A DNA stretch of 50,300 bases from Candidatus Didemnitutus sp. GTDB lineage: Bacteria > Verrucomicrobiota > Verrucomicrobiia > Opitutales > Opitutaceae. The notes beneath the pieces were generated by a model. The model was not told where the DNA came from. It saw only the letters and a list, made by a program, of their open reading frames with translations, and did no database searches. The stretch spans positions 1-50,300 of the forward strand of contig JAUXXD010000191.1 in the NCBI GenBank assembly GCA_030681265.1, given 5' to 3'. Each line of letters opens with the position of its first letter. The first letter of the stretch is position 1. This document shows positions 7,458-16,840 of this stretch, piece after piece. Both the position numbers and the translations under genes were made by a program.

Positions 7458-8561
7458 CTACGATACGCTCTCCAGCGCGCGGCTGCGGTAGCGGTAGTAG
7501 GCGGCGCAGGCGCCTTCGCTGCTGACCATCGGCGCGCCGAGCGGGTGTTCCGGTTTGCAGCGGGTGCCGAAGGCCGGACAGTCGTGCGGCTTTTTCACGC
7601 CGCGCATGATCTCGCCGCTGATGCACTCCGTGGGCGTGCTCGAGGCCGTCGAGGTGAGGGGAAATTTCCTCGCGGCGTCAAAGGCGGCGTAAAGCGAGCG
7701 GACCCCGAGACCGCTTTGCGGAATCACGCCGATGCCACGCCAGTCGCGATCCGTGATCTCGAAGACCTGATCGACAATGGCGCGCGCGTGCAGATTGCCA
7801 TCGGGGCGAACGGCCCGCGAGTAGGCGTTCTCCACCTCGGCGCGCCCGGCTTCGAGTTGTTTCACGCAAAGCAAAATGCCTTCGAGGATATCCACGGGTT
7901 CGAAACCGGTGATGACAATCGGCGCGCGGTAGTCGCGGGCGATCGGGCCGTATTGGTCGAGGCCCATGATCGTGCAGACATGTCCGGCGGCGAGAAAGCC
8001 CTGCACGCAGTTGTCGGGAGATCCGAGGAGGGCCCGCATCGCGGGTGGCACCAGCACGTGCGAGGTGAGGATGGAAAAGTTCGGCACCGCATCGCGCGCC
8101 GCGAGCAGGACGGACATGGCGTTGGCCGGCGCGGTGGTTTCAAAACCGACGGCGAAAAACACGACCTCGCGGGTGGGATTGGCCTTGGCGATGCCGACGG
8201 CGTCGAGCGGGGAGTAGACGATGCGCACGTCGCCGCCGCGGGCCTTGGCGGTGAGCAGGTCGATGCCATTGCCGGGCACGCGCAACATGTCCCCAAACGA
8301 ACAGAGAATCGCGTTGTGCTGAAGGGTCAGCTCGACGGCCTGGTCGATCAGTTCCGCACTCGTCACGCACACGGGGCAGCCCGGTCCGTGCACGAGCGTG
8401 ATGTTTTCGGGCAGGAGATCATCGAGGCCGAACTTGACGATGGCGTGGGTCTGGCCACCGCAGATTTCCATGATCGTCCACGGCCTCGTGGCAGCGCGTT
8501 TGATGGCGTCGGCGAGTTTGTGCACGAGCGCGGCGTCGCGATACTCGTCGACGTATTTCAT
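7458..8561 (-). CDS. hypD: Hydrogenase maturation protein HypD
   Basis: HypD is the iron-sulfur scaffold on which the Fe(CN)2CO unit of the NiFe site is built, working with HypC and HypE. The 367-residue product has the family motifs CGGQTH (about 35-40), GPGCPVC (about 60-66), [10 protein letters not shown], and a C-terminal cysteine group including [10 protein letters not shown] for the [4Fe-4S] cluster. Length is normal. Its ATG overlaps the hypC stop (ATGA). It is the last hyp gene on this strand. hypE, usually next, is absent, and restriction relics begin immediately downstream. Confidence 0.96.
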   Translation of the reverse strand: MKYVDEYRDAALVHKLADAIKRAATRPWTIMEICGGQTHAIVKFGLDDLLPENITLVHGPGCPVCVTSAELIDQAVELTLQHNAILCSFGDMLRVPGNGIDLLTAKARGGDVRIVYSPLDAVGIAKANPTREVVFFAVGFETTAPANAMSVLLAARDAVPNFSILTSHVLVPPAMRALLGSPDNCVQGFLAAGHVCTIMGLDQYGPIARDYRAPIVITGFEPVDILEGILLCVKQLEAGRAEVENAYSRAVRPDGNLHARAIVDQVFEITDRDWRGIGVIPQSGLGVRSLYAAFDAARKFPLTSTASSTPTECISGEIMRGVKKPHDCPAFGTRCKPEHPLGAPMVSSEGACAAYYRYRSRALESVS

Positions 8562-8848
8562 GGCGCCGTCTCCGTCGCGGTGATGGGCGCCGGGGTTGCG
8601 GGCGGCAGTTCGATGCCGTCGAGTTCTCCCATTTGCTTGAGGTATTCGAAGGTTTCGGCGGCCTCCTTGGCGTCGACGGTGCTGATGGCGACGCCGACGT
8701 GGACGAGCACGTAGTCGCCCACCTGGGCTTCCGGCGTGCAGGTGAGGCTGATCAGTTTGACGACGCCGGCAAAACTGACTTTGGCCGAGCGGAGCAGCGG
8801 ATCGTCACCGATGATTTCAAGAACTTTACCGGGAACAGCGAGGCACAT
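8558..8848 (-). CDS. hypC: Hydrogenase maturation chaperone HypC
   Basis: The 96-residue protein starts [12 protein letters not shown], the HypC signature whose Cys2 binds the iron of the cofactor precursor and later docks on the large subunit. The rest has the small OB-like fold pattern ([21 protein letters not shown]). The C-terminus has an alanine/proline/threonine-rich extension of about 15 residues. It lies between a tiny membrane ORF and hypD, with translational coupling to hypD. Confidence 0.95.
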   Translation of the reverse strand: MCLAVPGKVLEIIGDDPLLRSAKVSFAGVVKLISLTCTPEAQVGDYVLVHVGVAISTVDAKEAAETFEYLKQMGELDGIELPPATPAPITATETAP

Positions 8849-8880
8849 GGGAAGCGTGGGGTTGGGCGGCGGGGGGCGCG

Positions 8881-8958
8881 TCAGCGGCGCGATTGATCGG
8901 CGACGACCAGCACGACCACCGACACGAGGATCAGGGGGACGAGGAGAATGGCAATCAT
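8881..8958 (-). CDS. Candidate 25-residue single-pass membrane microprotein in the hyp operon
   Basis: The ATG overlaps the hypF stop (ATGA, 8955-8958). The predicted product is MIAILLVPLILVSVVVLV followed by VADQSRR: one continuous hydrophobic helix and a short polar, positively charged end. It fills most of the gap between hypF and hypC, which begins 33 bases later. The coupling and the textbook single-helix composition support translation. No family was recognised, and chance cannot be excluded for so short a frame. Confidence 0.45.
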   Translation of the reverse strand: MIAILLVPLILVSVVVLVVADQSRR

Positions 8959-11270
8959 GATGGGAGTGAGACGGAGGTGAGTCCCCAGAGCGCGCCGAGG
9001 GCTTGACCGGCGGCGATGGAGTTGTCGTTGGGTGAGAGCTGGCGGTGCGTGAGCACGTGGAAGCCGGCGTCGCGTAGCGCGGTGGCGGCGAGGGCGTGGA
9101 GGAGGGCGTTTTGGAAACAGCCGCCGGTGAGCGCGACAGTGCCGACGCCCGCGTGACGGGCGGTTGCCACCATTGCTTGGGCCAGTCCGCGGTGGAAGGC
9201 CGCGGCGAGTTCGTCGGGGCCTTGGATGCGCGTGAGGATTTCGCGGATGGCGGGGCGCCAATCGAGATCGAGCACCGCGCCGGGGCTATCTGCGAGACCG
9301 ACCTCAAATGGCAACACGTCGCTCGCGGCGGGCGCGCGCGTCGCGGCGGCTTCGAGGGTTAACGGTGCCTGACCTTCGTATTGATTGCGCGAACACAGAT
9401 TTAGCAGCGCGCTGACGCCGTCGAACAAACGCCCGCCGCTGGAGCAGCGCGGGGAATTCAGCCCTTGGGCGAGCATTTCATGAAGGACGCTTTGCTCGCG
9501 TGTGTTGAAGCGGAGACGCTCGGCTTGTTCGGCAAAACTCCCCATGTCGGCGTCGCGGCTGAGAGCGAGAGCGACGCGGCGGGCATCGCGCACGGCGGCT
9601 TCGCCACCGGGGAGGCGGAACGGACGGAGCCGCGCGAAACGTGAGGCGCGTTGATTTTCGAGGAGGAGAAATTCGCCGCCCCAAATGGTGCCGTCTTCGC
9701 CGTAGCCGGTGCCGTCCCACGAAATACCGAGCACATCATGTGCGGGGTGTTGGTGTTCCAAGAGGAGCGCGAGCACGTGCGCGAGATGGTGTTGCACGCC
9801 GAGTTGAATCAAACCGGAGCGTCCGGCGAAGTGCGTCGAGCAGTAATCGGGATGCTTGTCGTGCACGACGGTCGTCGGTTGGGCGCCGTAGAGTGTCGTG
9901 AGAGTGGCAATCGTCTGCTCGAAGACCGCTTGCGTGTCCGCACTGCCGAGATCGCCGAGGTGCGGGCTGCAAATCACTTGCGCACCGGCCGCGATGGCCA
10001 CGGTGCTTTTCATCTGTGCGCCGACGCAGAGGTGAACTTCCGCGAGCGAACCGGGCAGTGGCAACGGTGACGGAGCGAAACCGCGAGCGCGGCGGAGGAT
10101 AATGGGTGCGCCACAAACGGTTTCACGCACCACCGAATCTTCCACGGGTCGACTGATCGGGCGGTCGTGCGCGAGATGAAAATCCGCGATGCCAAACAAA
10201 CGTGCGCGCGCTTCGTGGTTGTCGGTGCAAATCGGTTCTTCCGCGAGATTGGCGCTGGTGGCGATGAGAGGACGTCCCATCGCTTGCAGCAGCAGCACGT
10301 GGATGGGAGAATAGGGCAAGAGAGCGCCGATCCACGGATTGCCCGGGGCGAGGGAGTAGGCGAGGGAGCTTTCGCGCCGCCGCGGCACCAACACGATGGG
10401 GGCAGTGGGCGAAGTAAGCATGGCCTCAGCGGTGGCGGAGACGTGCGCGTGGAGGCGTAGTGCCGCCAGATCGGCAAACATCACCGCGAGCGGTTTCTCT
10501 TCGCGATGTTTGCGGAGGCGGAGTTCGGCGACCGCAAGTTCGTTGGTCGCATCGCACATGAGATGGAATCCGCCGACGCCTTTGATGGCGCCGATCATTC
10601 CGGAGCGCAGCGCGGTGACGGCACCATGCAAGGCGTCGTCGCGGGCGGCGAAGGCATTGCCGGCGAGATCGGTCAGACTGAGTTGCGGGCCGCAAACGGG
10701 ACAGGCGTTAGGTTCGGCGTGAAAGCGTCGATCGAGTGGATCGTGGTATTCGCGGGTGCACTCCGGGCACATGGTGAAACGCTGCATCGTCGTGCGCGCG
10801 CGGTCGTAGGGCAGTTCCTCGATGAGCGAATAGCGCGGGCCGCACTGCGTGCAATTGATGAAGGGATAGCGGTGGCGGCGATTGGACGGGTCGCGCAACT
10901 CGCGCCGACAATCTACGCAGAGCGCGAGATCGGCGGGAACGGCAGCGCACGTCGGGCGCGCAGTGGTGTCGCTTTGGTCGATGGCAAAGTGTTCGCCCAC
11001 GGGTGCAATTTCGGACGTCGTTTCCGCGCACTCGATCTCCGTGACCCGCGCGGCAGGTGGCGCGTCGGTGCGCAAGTGCGTGAGCAAGGCGTCGCGCTGG
11101 GCTGCCGCACCGACGATGCGAATGAGCACGCCTTCGTTGTCGTTGCGCACCCAACCGCGCAACCCGAGTTCGTGCGCCACGCGATAGACAAACGGGCGGA
11201 AGCCCACCCCTTGCACCGTGCCGCGCACACGGATGACGGAATCGCAAACTTGGGTGGGCACGCTGGGCAT
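8955..11270 (-). CDS. hypF: Carbamoyltransferase HypF
   Basis: HypF activates carbamoyl phosphate and transfers the carbamoyl group to HypE, the source of the cyanide ligands of NiFe hydrogenase. Domains in order are acylphosphatase-like (VRGTVQGVGFRPFVY, about 14-28), two zinc-finger-like blocks (CVDCRRE with CTQCGPRYS, and CPECTREYH with ACPVCGP), a YrdC-like ATP domain (KGVGGFHLMCD, ATSANLAEEP) and the C-terminal carbamoyltransferase part (HHLAHVLALL, LTGGCFQN). The 771-residue length is typical. It follows hypB by 12 bases. Confidence 0.96.
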   Translation of the reverse strand: MPSVPTQVCDSVIRVRGTVQGVGFRPFVYRVAHELGLRGWVRNDNEGVLIRIVGAAAQRDALLTHLRTDAPPAARVTEIECAETTSEIAPVGEHFAIDQSDTTARPTCAAVPADLALCVDCRRELRDPSNRRHRYPFINCTQCGPRYSLIEELPYDRARTTMQRFTMCPECTREYHDPLDRRFHAEPNACPVCGPQLSLTDLAGNAFAARDDALHGAVTALRSGMIGAIKGVGGFHLMCDATNELAVAELRLRKHREEKPLAVMFADLAALRLHAHVSATAEAMLTSPTAPIVLVPRRRESSLAYSLAPGNPWIGALLPYSPIHVLLLQAMGRPLIATSANLAEEPICTDNHEARARLFGIADFHLAHDRPISRPVEDSVVRETVCGAPIILRRARGFAPSPLPLPGSLAEVHLCVGAQMKSTVAIAAGAQVICSPHLGDLGSADTQAVFEQTIATLTTLYGAQPTTVVHDKHPDYCSTHFAGRSGLIQLGVQHHLAHVLALLLEHQHPAHDVLGISWDGTGYGEDGTIWGGEFLLLENQRASRFARLRPFRLPGGEAAVRDARRVALALSRDADMGSFAEQAERLRFNTREQSVLHEMLAQGLNSPRCSSGGRLFDGVSALLNLCSRNQYEGQAPLTLEAAATRAPAASDVLPFEVGLADSPGAVLDLDWRPAIREILTRIQGPDELAAAFHRGLAQAMVATARHAGVGTVALTGGCFQNALLHALAATALRDAGFHVLTHRQLSPNDNSIAAGQALGALWGLTSVSLPS

Positions 11271-11282
11271 GGGCGAGGGGAG

Positions 11283-12089
11283 TTAACGTGGTGGTGCCAG
11301 GTGGGAACGCAGGTAGTCATACCACAGCGCTAGGCCCTCGCCGCTGCGCGTGGAGAGTTCGATGATTTGCGCCTGCGGAGCGATGCGGCGGATGTTTTCG
11401 ACGGCGACGCGGCGATCGAAACCGAGGGTGTCGGCCACGTCGATCTTGGTGAGCAAGACGAGATGCGCGGATTTGAAAATCGGTGGATACTTCAGTGGTT
11501 TGTCTTCGCCTTCGGTGGTGGAAAGGAGGACGACGCGGAGTTGTTCGCCGAGGTCGAACGAGGCGGGGCAGACGAGATTGCCGACGTTTTCGATGAAGAG
11601 CACGCGCGTGCCGGCGAGATCGATTTCCTCGGCGGCGCGGGCGATCATGCCGGCATCGAGATGACAGACGGTGCCGGTCGTGATTTGCGCGACGGCGGCG
11701 TGGGGCCGGCTCAAGCGCCGGCCGTCGTTGTCGGTCTCGAGATCGCCGACCAGCACGGCGCAGCGGTGTTCGAGACCGAACTCGTCGAGCGTGCGTTCGA
11801 GCAGGGTGGTTTTGCCGGCGCCGGGTGAGGAAACGAGATTGAGCGCCAGCAGGCCGCGCCCTAGAAAATAGCCGCGGTTGCGCTCGGCGAGGATGTCGTT
11901 GCGCTCCAGTAGCGGCACGCTGAGGTCGAGTGCGCGGACTTGCACTTCGCCGCGCGGACTGGCCTGCAAGGCGGCATTGATTTCCGCTGCGAGTGGTGCA
12001 CTCAGCGTGCGGCGCGAGGAAGCGGCGGCACCATTGAGCGCATTGATGCGGAATCCCTCAGTGGGAGAATTGGTGGTGTCAGTGGACAT
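11283..12089 (-). CDS. hypB: Hydrogenase nickel-insertion GTPase HypB
   Basis: HypB hydrolyses GTP to drive nickel insertion into the large subunit, with HypA. Visible motifs are the P-loop SSPGAGKTT, the metal/GTP switch GDLETDNDG, ENVGNLVCPASFDLGE and the base-recognition TKID. The first 70 or so residues are low-complexity, without the CxxCGC or histidine-rich nickel-storage sequences found in some homologues. A nickel permease with a histidine-rich loop is instead encoded in the divergent operon. The start overlaps hypA by 11 bases. Confidence 0.95.
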   Translation of the reverse strand: MSTDTTNSPTEGFRINALNGAAASSRRTLSAPLAAEINAALQASPRGEVQVRALDLSVPLLERNDILAERNRGYFLGRGLLALNLVSSPGAGKTTLLERTLDEFGLEHRCAVLVGDLETDNDGRRLSRPHAAVAQITTGTVCHLDAGMIARAAEEIDLAGTRVLFIENVGNLVCPASFDLGEQLRVVLLSTTEGEDKPLKYPPIFKSAHLVLLTKIDVADTLGFDRRVAVENIRRIAPQAQIIELSTRSGEGLALWYDYLRSHLAPPR

Positions 12090-12453
12090 GGCGTGGCGTG
12101 GTGGAGGGAGTGACGAATTCGAGGCGCGCGAGTTCGAGTTCGCGGCCCGCGCGCACGTCGCCAGAAAAGGCGTGGCAGCGTGGACATTGAAAAATGAAGC
12201 CGCTTTCGATGGTGAAATCCTTGTCGCACTCGCGGCAATGGGCGCGGGCGGGGACGCGGCGAATCACGAGTTTGGCTCCGTCGGCGACACTGCCGGGAGA
12301 GACAGCTTCGAAGGCGAAGCGCAGGGCGTCGGGTTCGACGCCGGAGATGGCGCCGATGCGGAGCGTGATGCGCTCCACGCGTTGGGCGTGGTGGGCGCGC
12401 GCTTCACGGGTGATCACCGTCAGGGCGGATTCCATGATGCCGACCTCGTGCAT
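12079..12453 (-). CDS. hypA: Hydrogenase nickel chaperone HypA
   Basis: The 124-residue protein begins MHEVGIMESAL. The N-terminal Met-His-Glu is the nickel site of HypA and decides the start over an upstream codon at 12498. The zinc ribbon is CRECDKDF with CPRCHA at about residues 75-98. It hands nickel to HypB. It is the first gene of the minus-strand hyp operon, divergent from the hydrogenase structural genes. Confidence 0.94.
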   Translation of the reverse strand: MHEVGIMESALTVITREARAHHAQRVERITLRIGAISGVEPDALRFAFEAVSPGSVADGAKLVIRRVPARAHCRECDKDFTIESGFIFQCPRCHAFSGDVRAGRELELARLEFVTPSTTPRHVH

Positions 12454-12648
12454 ACCTTGCTCTATACGCCCGCGCCAGTAGGCGCGTCGAGTCCACACCG
12501 TGATTTCACCAACCCACGCGCATCATATGACAATTGATGGTGATTCAGCCTGTGCGAACTCCGGTAAGTTCACATCCGACAGAAAGATTATTCACCAACC
12601 CCCAACGCGACGTCACTAGACCACGCCTGGCGCGCCGCTCTCGAAGCT
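12454..12648. promoter_or_regulatory. Divergent hyp / hydrogenase promoter region
   Basis: This 195-base gap must carry promoters for both operons. It includes a weak FNR-like sequence, ttgat-ggtg-attca (12534-12547, two mismatches to the FNR consensus), and the inverted repeat gaact (12556-12560) with agttc (12567-12571). No convincing sigma-54 -24/-12 element was found. Specific regulator assignments are not possible. Confidence 0.4.
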
Positions 12649-13794
12649 ATGCTTAATGAAAGCACCTTGGCAAAATCGGCGTGTCAGAAAGAAACGATCT
12701 ACGAACAGGCATTGGCGCGGGGCGTGAGCCGGCGCGACTTCCTGCAGTTCTGCGCCTGGATGGGCGCCTGTATCGGGCTGGATCAAACCGGCGTGGCGGC
12801 GATGACGAATGCGCTGGAAACCAAGAAACGGATTCCGGTGGTGTGGTTGCATTTCCAGGAGTGCACGTGTTGCAGCGAGTCGTTCATCCGCAGCTCGCAT
12901 CCGATCGTCGCGGATATTTTGCTCGATAAAGTTTCGCTCGATTACACCGAGACGCTGATGGCGGCGTCGGGCCATCAGGCGGAAAAATCGCTGCACGACA
13001 CGATCACCAAATACAAGGGCGAGTATCTGCTGTGCATCGAAGGTTCGGTGCCGACGGCGGCGGACGGCGTGTATTGCTGCATCGGCGGCAAGACGGCGCT
13101 GCAGATCGCCGAGGAAGTGGCCAAGGATGCGAAGGCGATCATTGCGTGGGGCAACTGCGCCTGCTCCGGCTGCGTGCAAGCGGCCAAGCCCAACCCCACG
13201 TCGGCCCAGCCGATCCACAAGGTCATCGGCGGCAAGCCGATCATCAACGTGCAGGGTTGCCCGCCCATCGCCGAAGTCATGGCGGGCGTGCTGGTGCATT
13301 TGCTGACGTTTGATCGCATTCCGCAGCTCGACAGTCTCGGACGGCCCAAGGCGTTCTACTCGCGTCGCGTGCACGACACCTGCTACCGCCGCCCGAATTA
13401 TGATGCCGGCCTGTTCGTTGAAACGTTCGACGACGAGAATGCGCGCAAAGGCTACTGCCTCTACAAGGTCGGCTGCCGCGGTCCTACGACCTACAACGCG
13501 TGCGGCACGATCCGCTGGAACGGCGGCGTGAGTTTTCCGATCCAGTCGGGTCACGGCTGCATCGGTTGCTCGGAAGCGAACTTCTGGGACAACGGTCCCT
13601 TCTACCAACGCATCCCGAACTTCCCCGGCTTCGGCATCGAGAGCACGGCCGACCAGATCGGTTTGGCGGCGGTCGGCGCCGCCGCAGTGGGCGCAGCAGC
13701 CCACGCGGTCATGACCAACGTCCGCAAACGCGGCACCATCGGCAAGCAACCGGGTGAAGAACCGCCCAGCCACGGCGGTGGCGACAAATCCTGA
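12649..13794 (+). CDS. hupS: NiFe hydrogenase small subunit, group 1, O2-tolerant type
   Basis: This subunit carries the iron-sulfur relay of a membrane-bound uptake hydrogenase facing the periplasm. The Tat signal is SRRDFLQF (27-34) and a hydrophobic C-terminal anchor lies near residues 335-360. The proximal-cluster segment is ECTCCSES, and a second segment reads [13 protein letters not shown]. Relative to oxygen-sensitive enzymes, both extra cysteines (C74 and C175; C19 and C120 in Ralstonia/E. coli Hyd-1 numbering) are present, predicting a [4Fe-3S] cluster. C172 and the pair C143-C144 are additional. [13 protein letters not shown] provides medial-cluster ligands. It heads the structural operon. 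The group 1d-like call is from motifs only. Confidence 0.94.
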   Translation: MLNESTLAKSACQKETIYEQALARGVSRRDFLQFCAWMGACIGLDQTGVAAMTNALETKKRIPVVWLHFQECTCCSESFIRSSHPIVADILLDKVSLDYTETLMAASGHQAEKSLHDTITKYKGEYLLCIEGSVPTAADGVYCCIGGKTALQIAEEVAKDAKAIIAWGNCACSGCVQAAKPNPTSAQPIHKVIGGKPIINVQGCPPIAEVMAGVLVHLLTFDRIPQLDSLGRPKAFYSRRVHDTCYRRPNYDAGLFVETFDDENARKGYCLYKVGCRGPTTYNACGTIRWNGGVSFPIQSGHGCIGCSEANFWDNGPFYQRIPNFPGFGIESTADQIGLAAVGAAAVGAAAHAVMTNVRKRGTIGKQPGEEPPSHGGGDKS

Positions 13795-13811
13795 ACGCGA
13801 GGAACCCACTC

Positions 13812-15530
13812 ATGAGCACCCGAATTGTAGTAGATCCTGTCACCCGCATCGAAGGCCATCTCCGCATCGAAGCGGAAATCAAGGACGGCAAGATCGTCGA
13901 TGCCTGGAGCGCCGGCACGATGGTGCGCGGCCTCGAAATCATCCTGAAGGGCCGCGATCCGCGCGACGCGTGGGCATTCTGCGAGCGCGTCTGCGGCGTG
14001 TGCACCACGGTGCACGCGCTGGCATCCGTGCGCGCGGTGGAAGATGCCGTCGACATCCGCATCCCGCCCAATGCCGAGTTGATCCGGAACATCATGTTCT
14101 GCACCCAATACATCCATGATCACGTGGTGCATTTCTATCATCTGCACGCGCTGGACTGGGTGGATGTGGTCAGCGCCTTGAAGGCCGATCCCGTCGCCAC
14201 GTCGCAACTGGCCCAGAAAGTCTCCAAGTGGCCGAAGAGTTCGCCGGGTTACTTCAGTGACCTGCAGAAGCGGCTGACGAAGTTCGTCGAGAGCGGCCAG
14301 CTGGGCATCTTTGCCAACGGCTATTGGGGCCACCCGGCCTACAAGCTGCCGCCCGAAGCCAACCTGATGGCGGTGGCGCATTATCTCGAGGCGCTGGAGT
14401 GGCAGAAGGAGATCGTGAAGATCCACACCATCTTCGGAGGGAAGAACCCGCACCCGAACTACCTCGTCGGCGGCGCGCCCTGCTCGATCAACCTCGACGA
14501 AGCCAATGCGATCAACGCCGAGCGTCTCGCCTTCGTCGGTCAGGCTTTGCAGCGCGGTCTCGAATTCGTGGAGCAGGTCTACATTCCCGACGTGCTCGCG
14601 GTGGCGCCCTTCTACCTCGATTGGGCGGGCATCGGCGGCGGGCTCGAGAACTATCTCTGTTACGGCGATCTGCCGACGAACGGCTTCGCCGACCTCAAGA
14701 GCTTCAAGTTCCCGCGCGGTGCGATCCTCGGCCGCAATCTCAACGAAGTGCACGCCGTTGATCCGAAGGATGACACGGGCGTGCAGGAGTTCATCGACCA
14801 CTCGTGGTATGAATATTCCGGGGAGAAGGGCGGGCTGCATCCGTGGGCCGGCGAGACCAACCTGAAATATTCCGGGCCAAAGCCGCCTTATCAGCACCTC
14901 GACGTGGACAAGAAATACAGCTGGCTGAAGACGCCGCGCTGGAAGGGCCACGCGATGGAAGTCGGACCGCTCGCACGCATGCTGGTCGGTTACGCCGCGG
15001 GGAATCACGACATCAAGGAAGTGGTCACGGAAACGCTCGGTGCGCTGCAAGCGCCGGCTTCCGTCTTGTTCTCGACGCTCGGCCGGACGGCGGCGCGCGC
15101 GATCGAATCGCGGCTCGCGGCGCATTGGGGCATCGAGTTCTTCGACCAACTGCTCGCCAACATCAAGGCGGGCGACACGCGCACGTTTACCAAAGAGCGT
15201 TGGGAACCCTCGACGTGGCCGAAAGAGGCGCGGGGCGTCGGTTGCAGCGAAGCGCCGCGGGGTGCGCTGGCGCACTGGATCGTCATTAAGGACAAGAAGA
15301 TTGCGAACTACCAACTGGTGGTTCCGAGCACTTGGAACGCCTCGCCGCGCGACGGCAAGGGCCAGCGCTCCGCCTACGAGGCTTCGCTCATTGGCACCCC
15401 GGTGCACGATCCGCAACAGCCGCTCGAAATCATCCGCACCATTCACTCCTTCGATCCGTGTCTCGCCTGCGCTGTCCATCTCTATGAGGACAGCAAGGAA
15501 ATCGCGCGGCACGAATTGGTGGTGAAATAA
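13812..15530 (+). CDS. hupL: NiFe hydrogenase large subunit
   Basis: This is the catalytic subunit splitting H2 at the NiFe site. Its four nickel-binding cysteines are in ERVCGVC (C61, C64) and DPCLACAVH (C550, C553). Maturation should cut after H556, removing a 16-residue tail that begins LYEDSKE. Its 572-residue length is normal. A clear Shine-Dalgarno gagga precedes the ATG. It is followed by the cytochrome b gene 12 bases later, so electrons are expected to reach the quinone pool. Confidence 0.96.
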   Translation: MSTRIVVDPVTRIEGHLRIEAEIKDGKIVDAWSAGTMVRGLEIILKGRDPRDAWAFCERVCGVCTTVHALASVRAVEDAVDIRIPPNAELIRNIMFCTQYIHDHVVHFYHLHALDWVDVVSALKADPVATSQLAQKVSKWPKSSPGYFSDLQKRLTKFVESGQLGIFANGYWGHPAYKLPPEANLMAVAHYLEALEWQKEIVKIHTIFGGKNPHPNYLVGGAPCSINLDEANAINAERLAFVGQALQRGLEFVEQVYIPDVLAVAPFYLDWAGIGGGLENYLCYGDLPTNGFADLKSFKFPRGAILGRNLNEVHAVDPKDDTGVQEFIDHSWYEYSGEKGGLHPWAGETNLKYSGPKPPYQHLDVDKKYSWLKTPRWKGHAMEVGPLARMLVGYAAGNHDIKEVVTETLGALQAPASVLFSTLGRTAARAIESRLAAHWGIEFFDQLLANIKAGDTRTFTKERWEPSTWPKEARGVGCSEAPRGALAHWIVIKDKKIANYQLVVPSTWNASPRDGKGQRSAYEASLIGTPVHDPQQPLEIIRTIHSFDPCLACAVHLYEDSKEIARHELVVK

Positions 15531-15542
15531 CCGGAGGCCATC

Positions 15543-16304
15543 ATGGAACCCTCACGCGAATACAAACGGGTCTATGTGTGGGAACAGCCCGTGCGCTGGT
15601 TCCACTGGATCAATGCGGCCTGTGTCATCGTGCTCGGTGTTACCGGCTACCTGATCGCCCATCCGTTCGCCCTTTTGAGTGCGGACGAGGCATCCTTCGG
15701 CTACTGGGTGGGCACGAATCGATTCATCCACTTCCTGACCGCTTATGTTTTTGTCGGAAATTTCGGGTTCCGACTCTACTGGGCGTTTGTCGGCAACAAA
15801 TATGCGCGCTGGCGCAACTTTCTGCCGCTCCGACGGTGGCAACTACGGCAAGCGCGCGACGTGCTGAAGGTCGACATCCTCCAGTCGAGCGACAAGGTCG
15901 TGCACACGCTCGGACACAATTCGGTGGCGTATTTCACCTACTTCGGCACGGCGCTGTTGACCCTGTTCATGATTTTCTCGGGCTATGCACTCTACGCGCC
16001 GACCAGCGAGGCTTGGTTTCCCCAGCTCTTCAACTGGATGATGCCACTCTTCGGCAGTGAGCAAAACCTGCGCCTCTTCCATTATGCCGGGCTGTGGTTC
16101 TTCGCCGTCTTCATCGTCATCCACGTTTACCTCTGCTTCTACCACGACTATGTCGAAGGGCACGGCGTGCTGCTGTCGATCGTCGGCGGCTGGAAGTTCA
16201 TGGAAAAGCGGAAAGCGGAGGCTGAAGAGGCCTCGGGAATTTCGGAGTTCGTTGTTGAGCCGAAACGTTCGGCGACAGATGCCGCTAAACGGGACTTACC
16301 CTAA
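15543..16304 (+). CDS. hupC: Ni/Fe-hydrogenase b-type cytochrome
   Basis: This membrane diheme cytochrome b anchors the hydrogenase and reduces quinone. The 253 residues contain four hydrophobic segments (about 23-43, 60-80, 130-152, 185-207). Conserved histidines include RWFHWIN near the N-terminus and FHYAGLWFFAVFIVIHVY in helix 4. A strong ribosome-binding site (ggagg, 15533-15537) precedes the ATG. The C-terminal 30 residues are charged and cytoplasmic. It abuts the protease gene, whose ATG directly follows its stop. Confidence 0.93.
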   Translation: MEPSREYKRVYVWEQPVRWFHWINAACVIVLGVTGYLIAHPFALLSADEASFGYWVGTNRFIHFLTAYVFVGNFGFRLYWAFVGNKYARWRNFLPLRRWQLRQARDVLKVDILQSSDKVVHTLGHNSVAYFTYFGTALLTLFMIFSGYALYAPTSEAWFPQLFNWMMPLFGSEQNLRLFHYAGLWFFAVFIVIHVYLCFYHDYVEGHGVLLSIVGGWKFMEKRKAEAEEASGISEFVVEPKRSATDAAKRDLP

Positions 16305-16838
16305 ATGCCCACTGTCCTCGAACTCCTGCCGGGAAAATCACCGCTCGCGCTGCCGTTCGCGCCAGCGGAGGAACCGGTATTGATCCTCGGCGTGGGCAAC
16401 TGGATCATGGGTGACGAGGGCGTCGGGATTCACGTCGTGCGGCGCTTGGCGGATTTGCATGCGGTGCCCGGGGTGCGGGTGCTCGATGGCGGGACGGGCG
16501 GCATCAACCTGCTCGTCGAGTTCGACGGCGTGCGCGATGTGGTGTTGGTGGACGCGACGCGCGACGGCCGGCCGGCGGGCACGGTGACGCGACTGCGCCC
16601 GGAACGCGTCGGCGATATTCCGCGCGGCCTCGGCGCGCATGATTTCGGTTTGAAAGATCTCTTCGCCGCGGCGGCGCTGCTTGGTCGCATGCCGAATCTC
16701 TATTTGTTCACCATTGCGGTGGAAGAAGTCCACCCGATGTGCACGGAACTCTCGCCGCCGGTGGCCGCAGTCGTGACGGAAGTCGCGTGCGCGATCCAGC
16801 AGTTGGCCGAGAAATTGGCGAGCGGGCGGGAGGCATAA
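16305..16838 (+). CDS. hupD: Hydrogenase maturation endopeptidase (HyaD/HupD type)
   Basis: This protease removes the C-terminal tail of the large subunit after nickel insertion. The family opening ILGVGNWIMGDEGVG is present, with the nickel-binding Glu in GDEG. Further acidic and histidine positions occur in LDGGTGG and LGAHDFG. It is 177 residues, with an N-terminal extension of about 25 residues relative to typical members. It sits in the structural operon immediately after cytochrome b. Confidence 0.93.
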   Translation: MPTVLELLPGKSPLALPFAPAEEPVLILGVGNWIMGDEGVGIHVVRRLADLHAVPGVRVLDGGTGGINLLVEFDGVRDVVLVDATRDGRPAGTVTRLRPERVGDIPRGLGAHDFGLKDLFAAAALLGRMPNLYLFTIAVEEVHPMCTELSPPVAAVVTEVACAIQQLAEKLASGREA

Positions 16839-16840
16839 TC

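Noticed and set aside
7545-8714. 389-codon plus-strand frame opposite hypD and hypC
   Set aside because: It is the antisense of two well-recognised genes with family motifs; the translated sequence has none.
13602-15512. 636-codon minus-strand frame opposite the hydrogenase large subunit
   Set aside because: It is an antisense shadow of a gene with both nickel-binding motifs, arising from high GC content.
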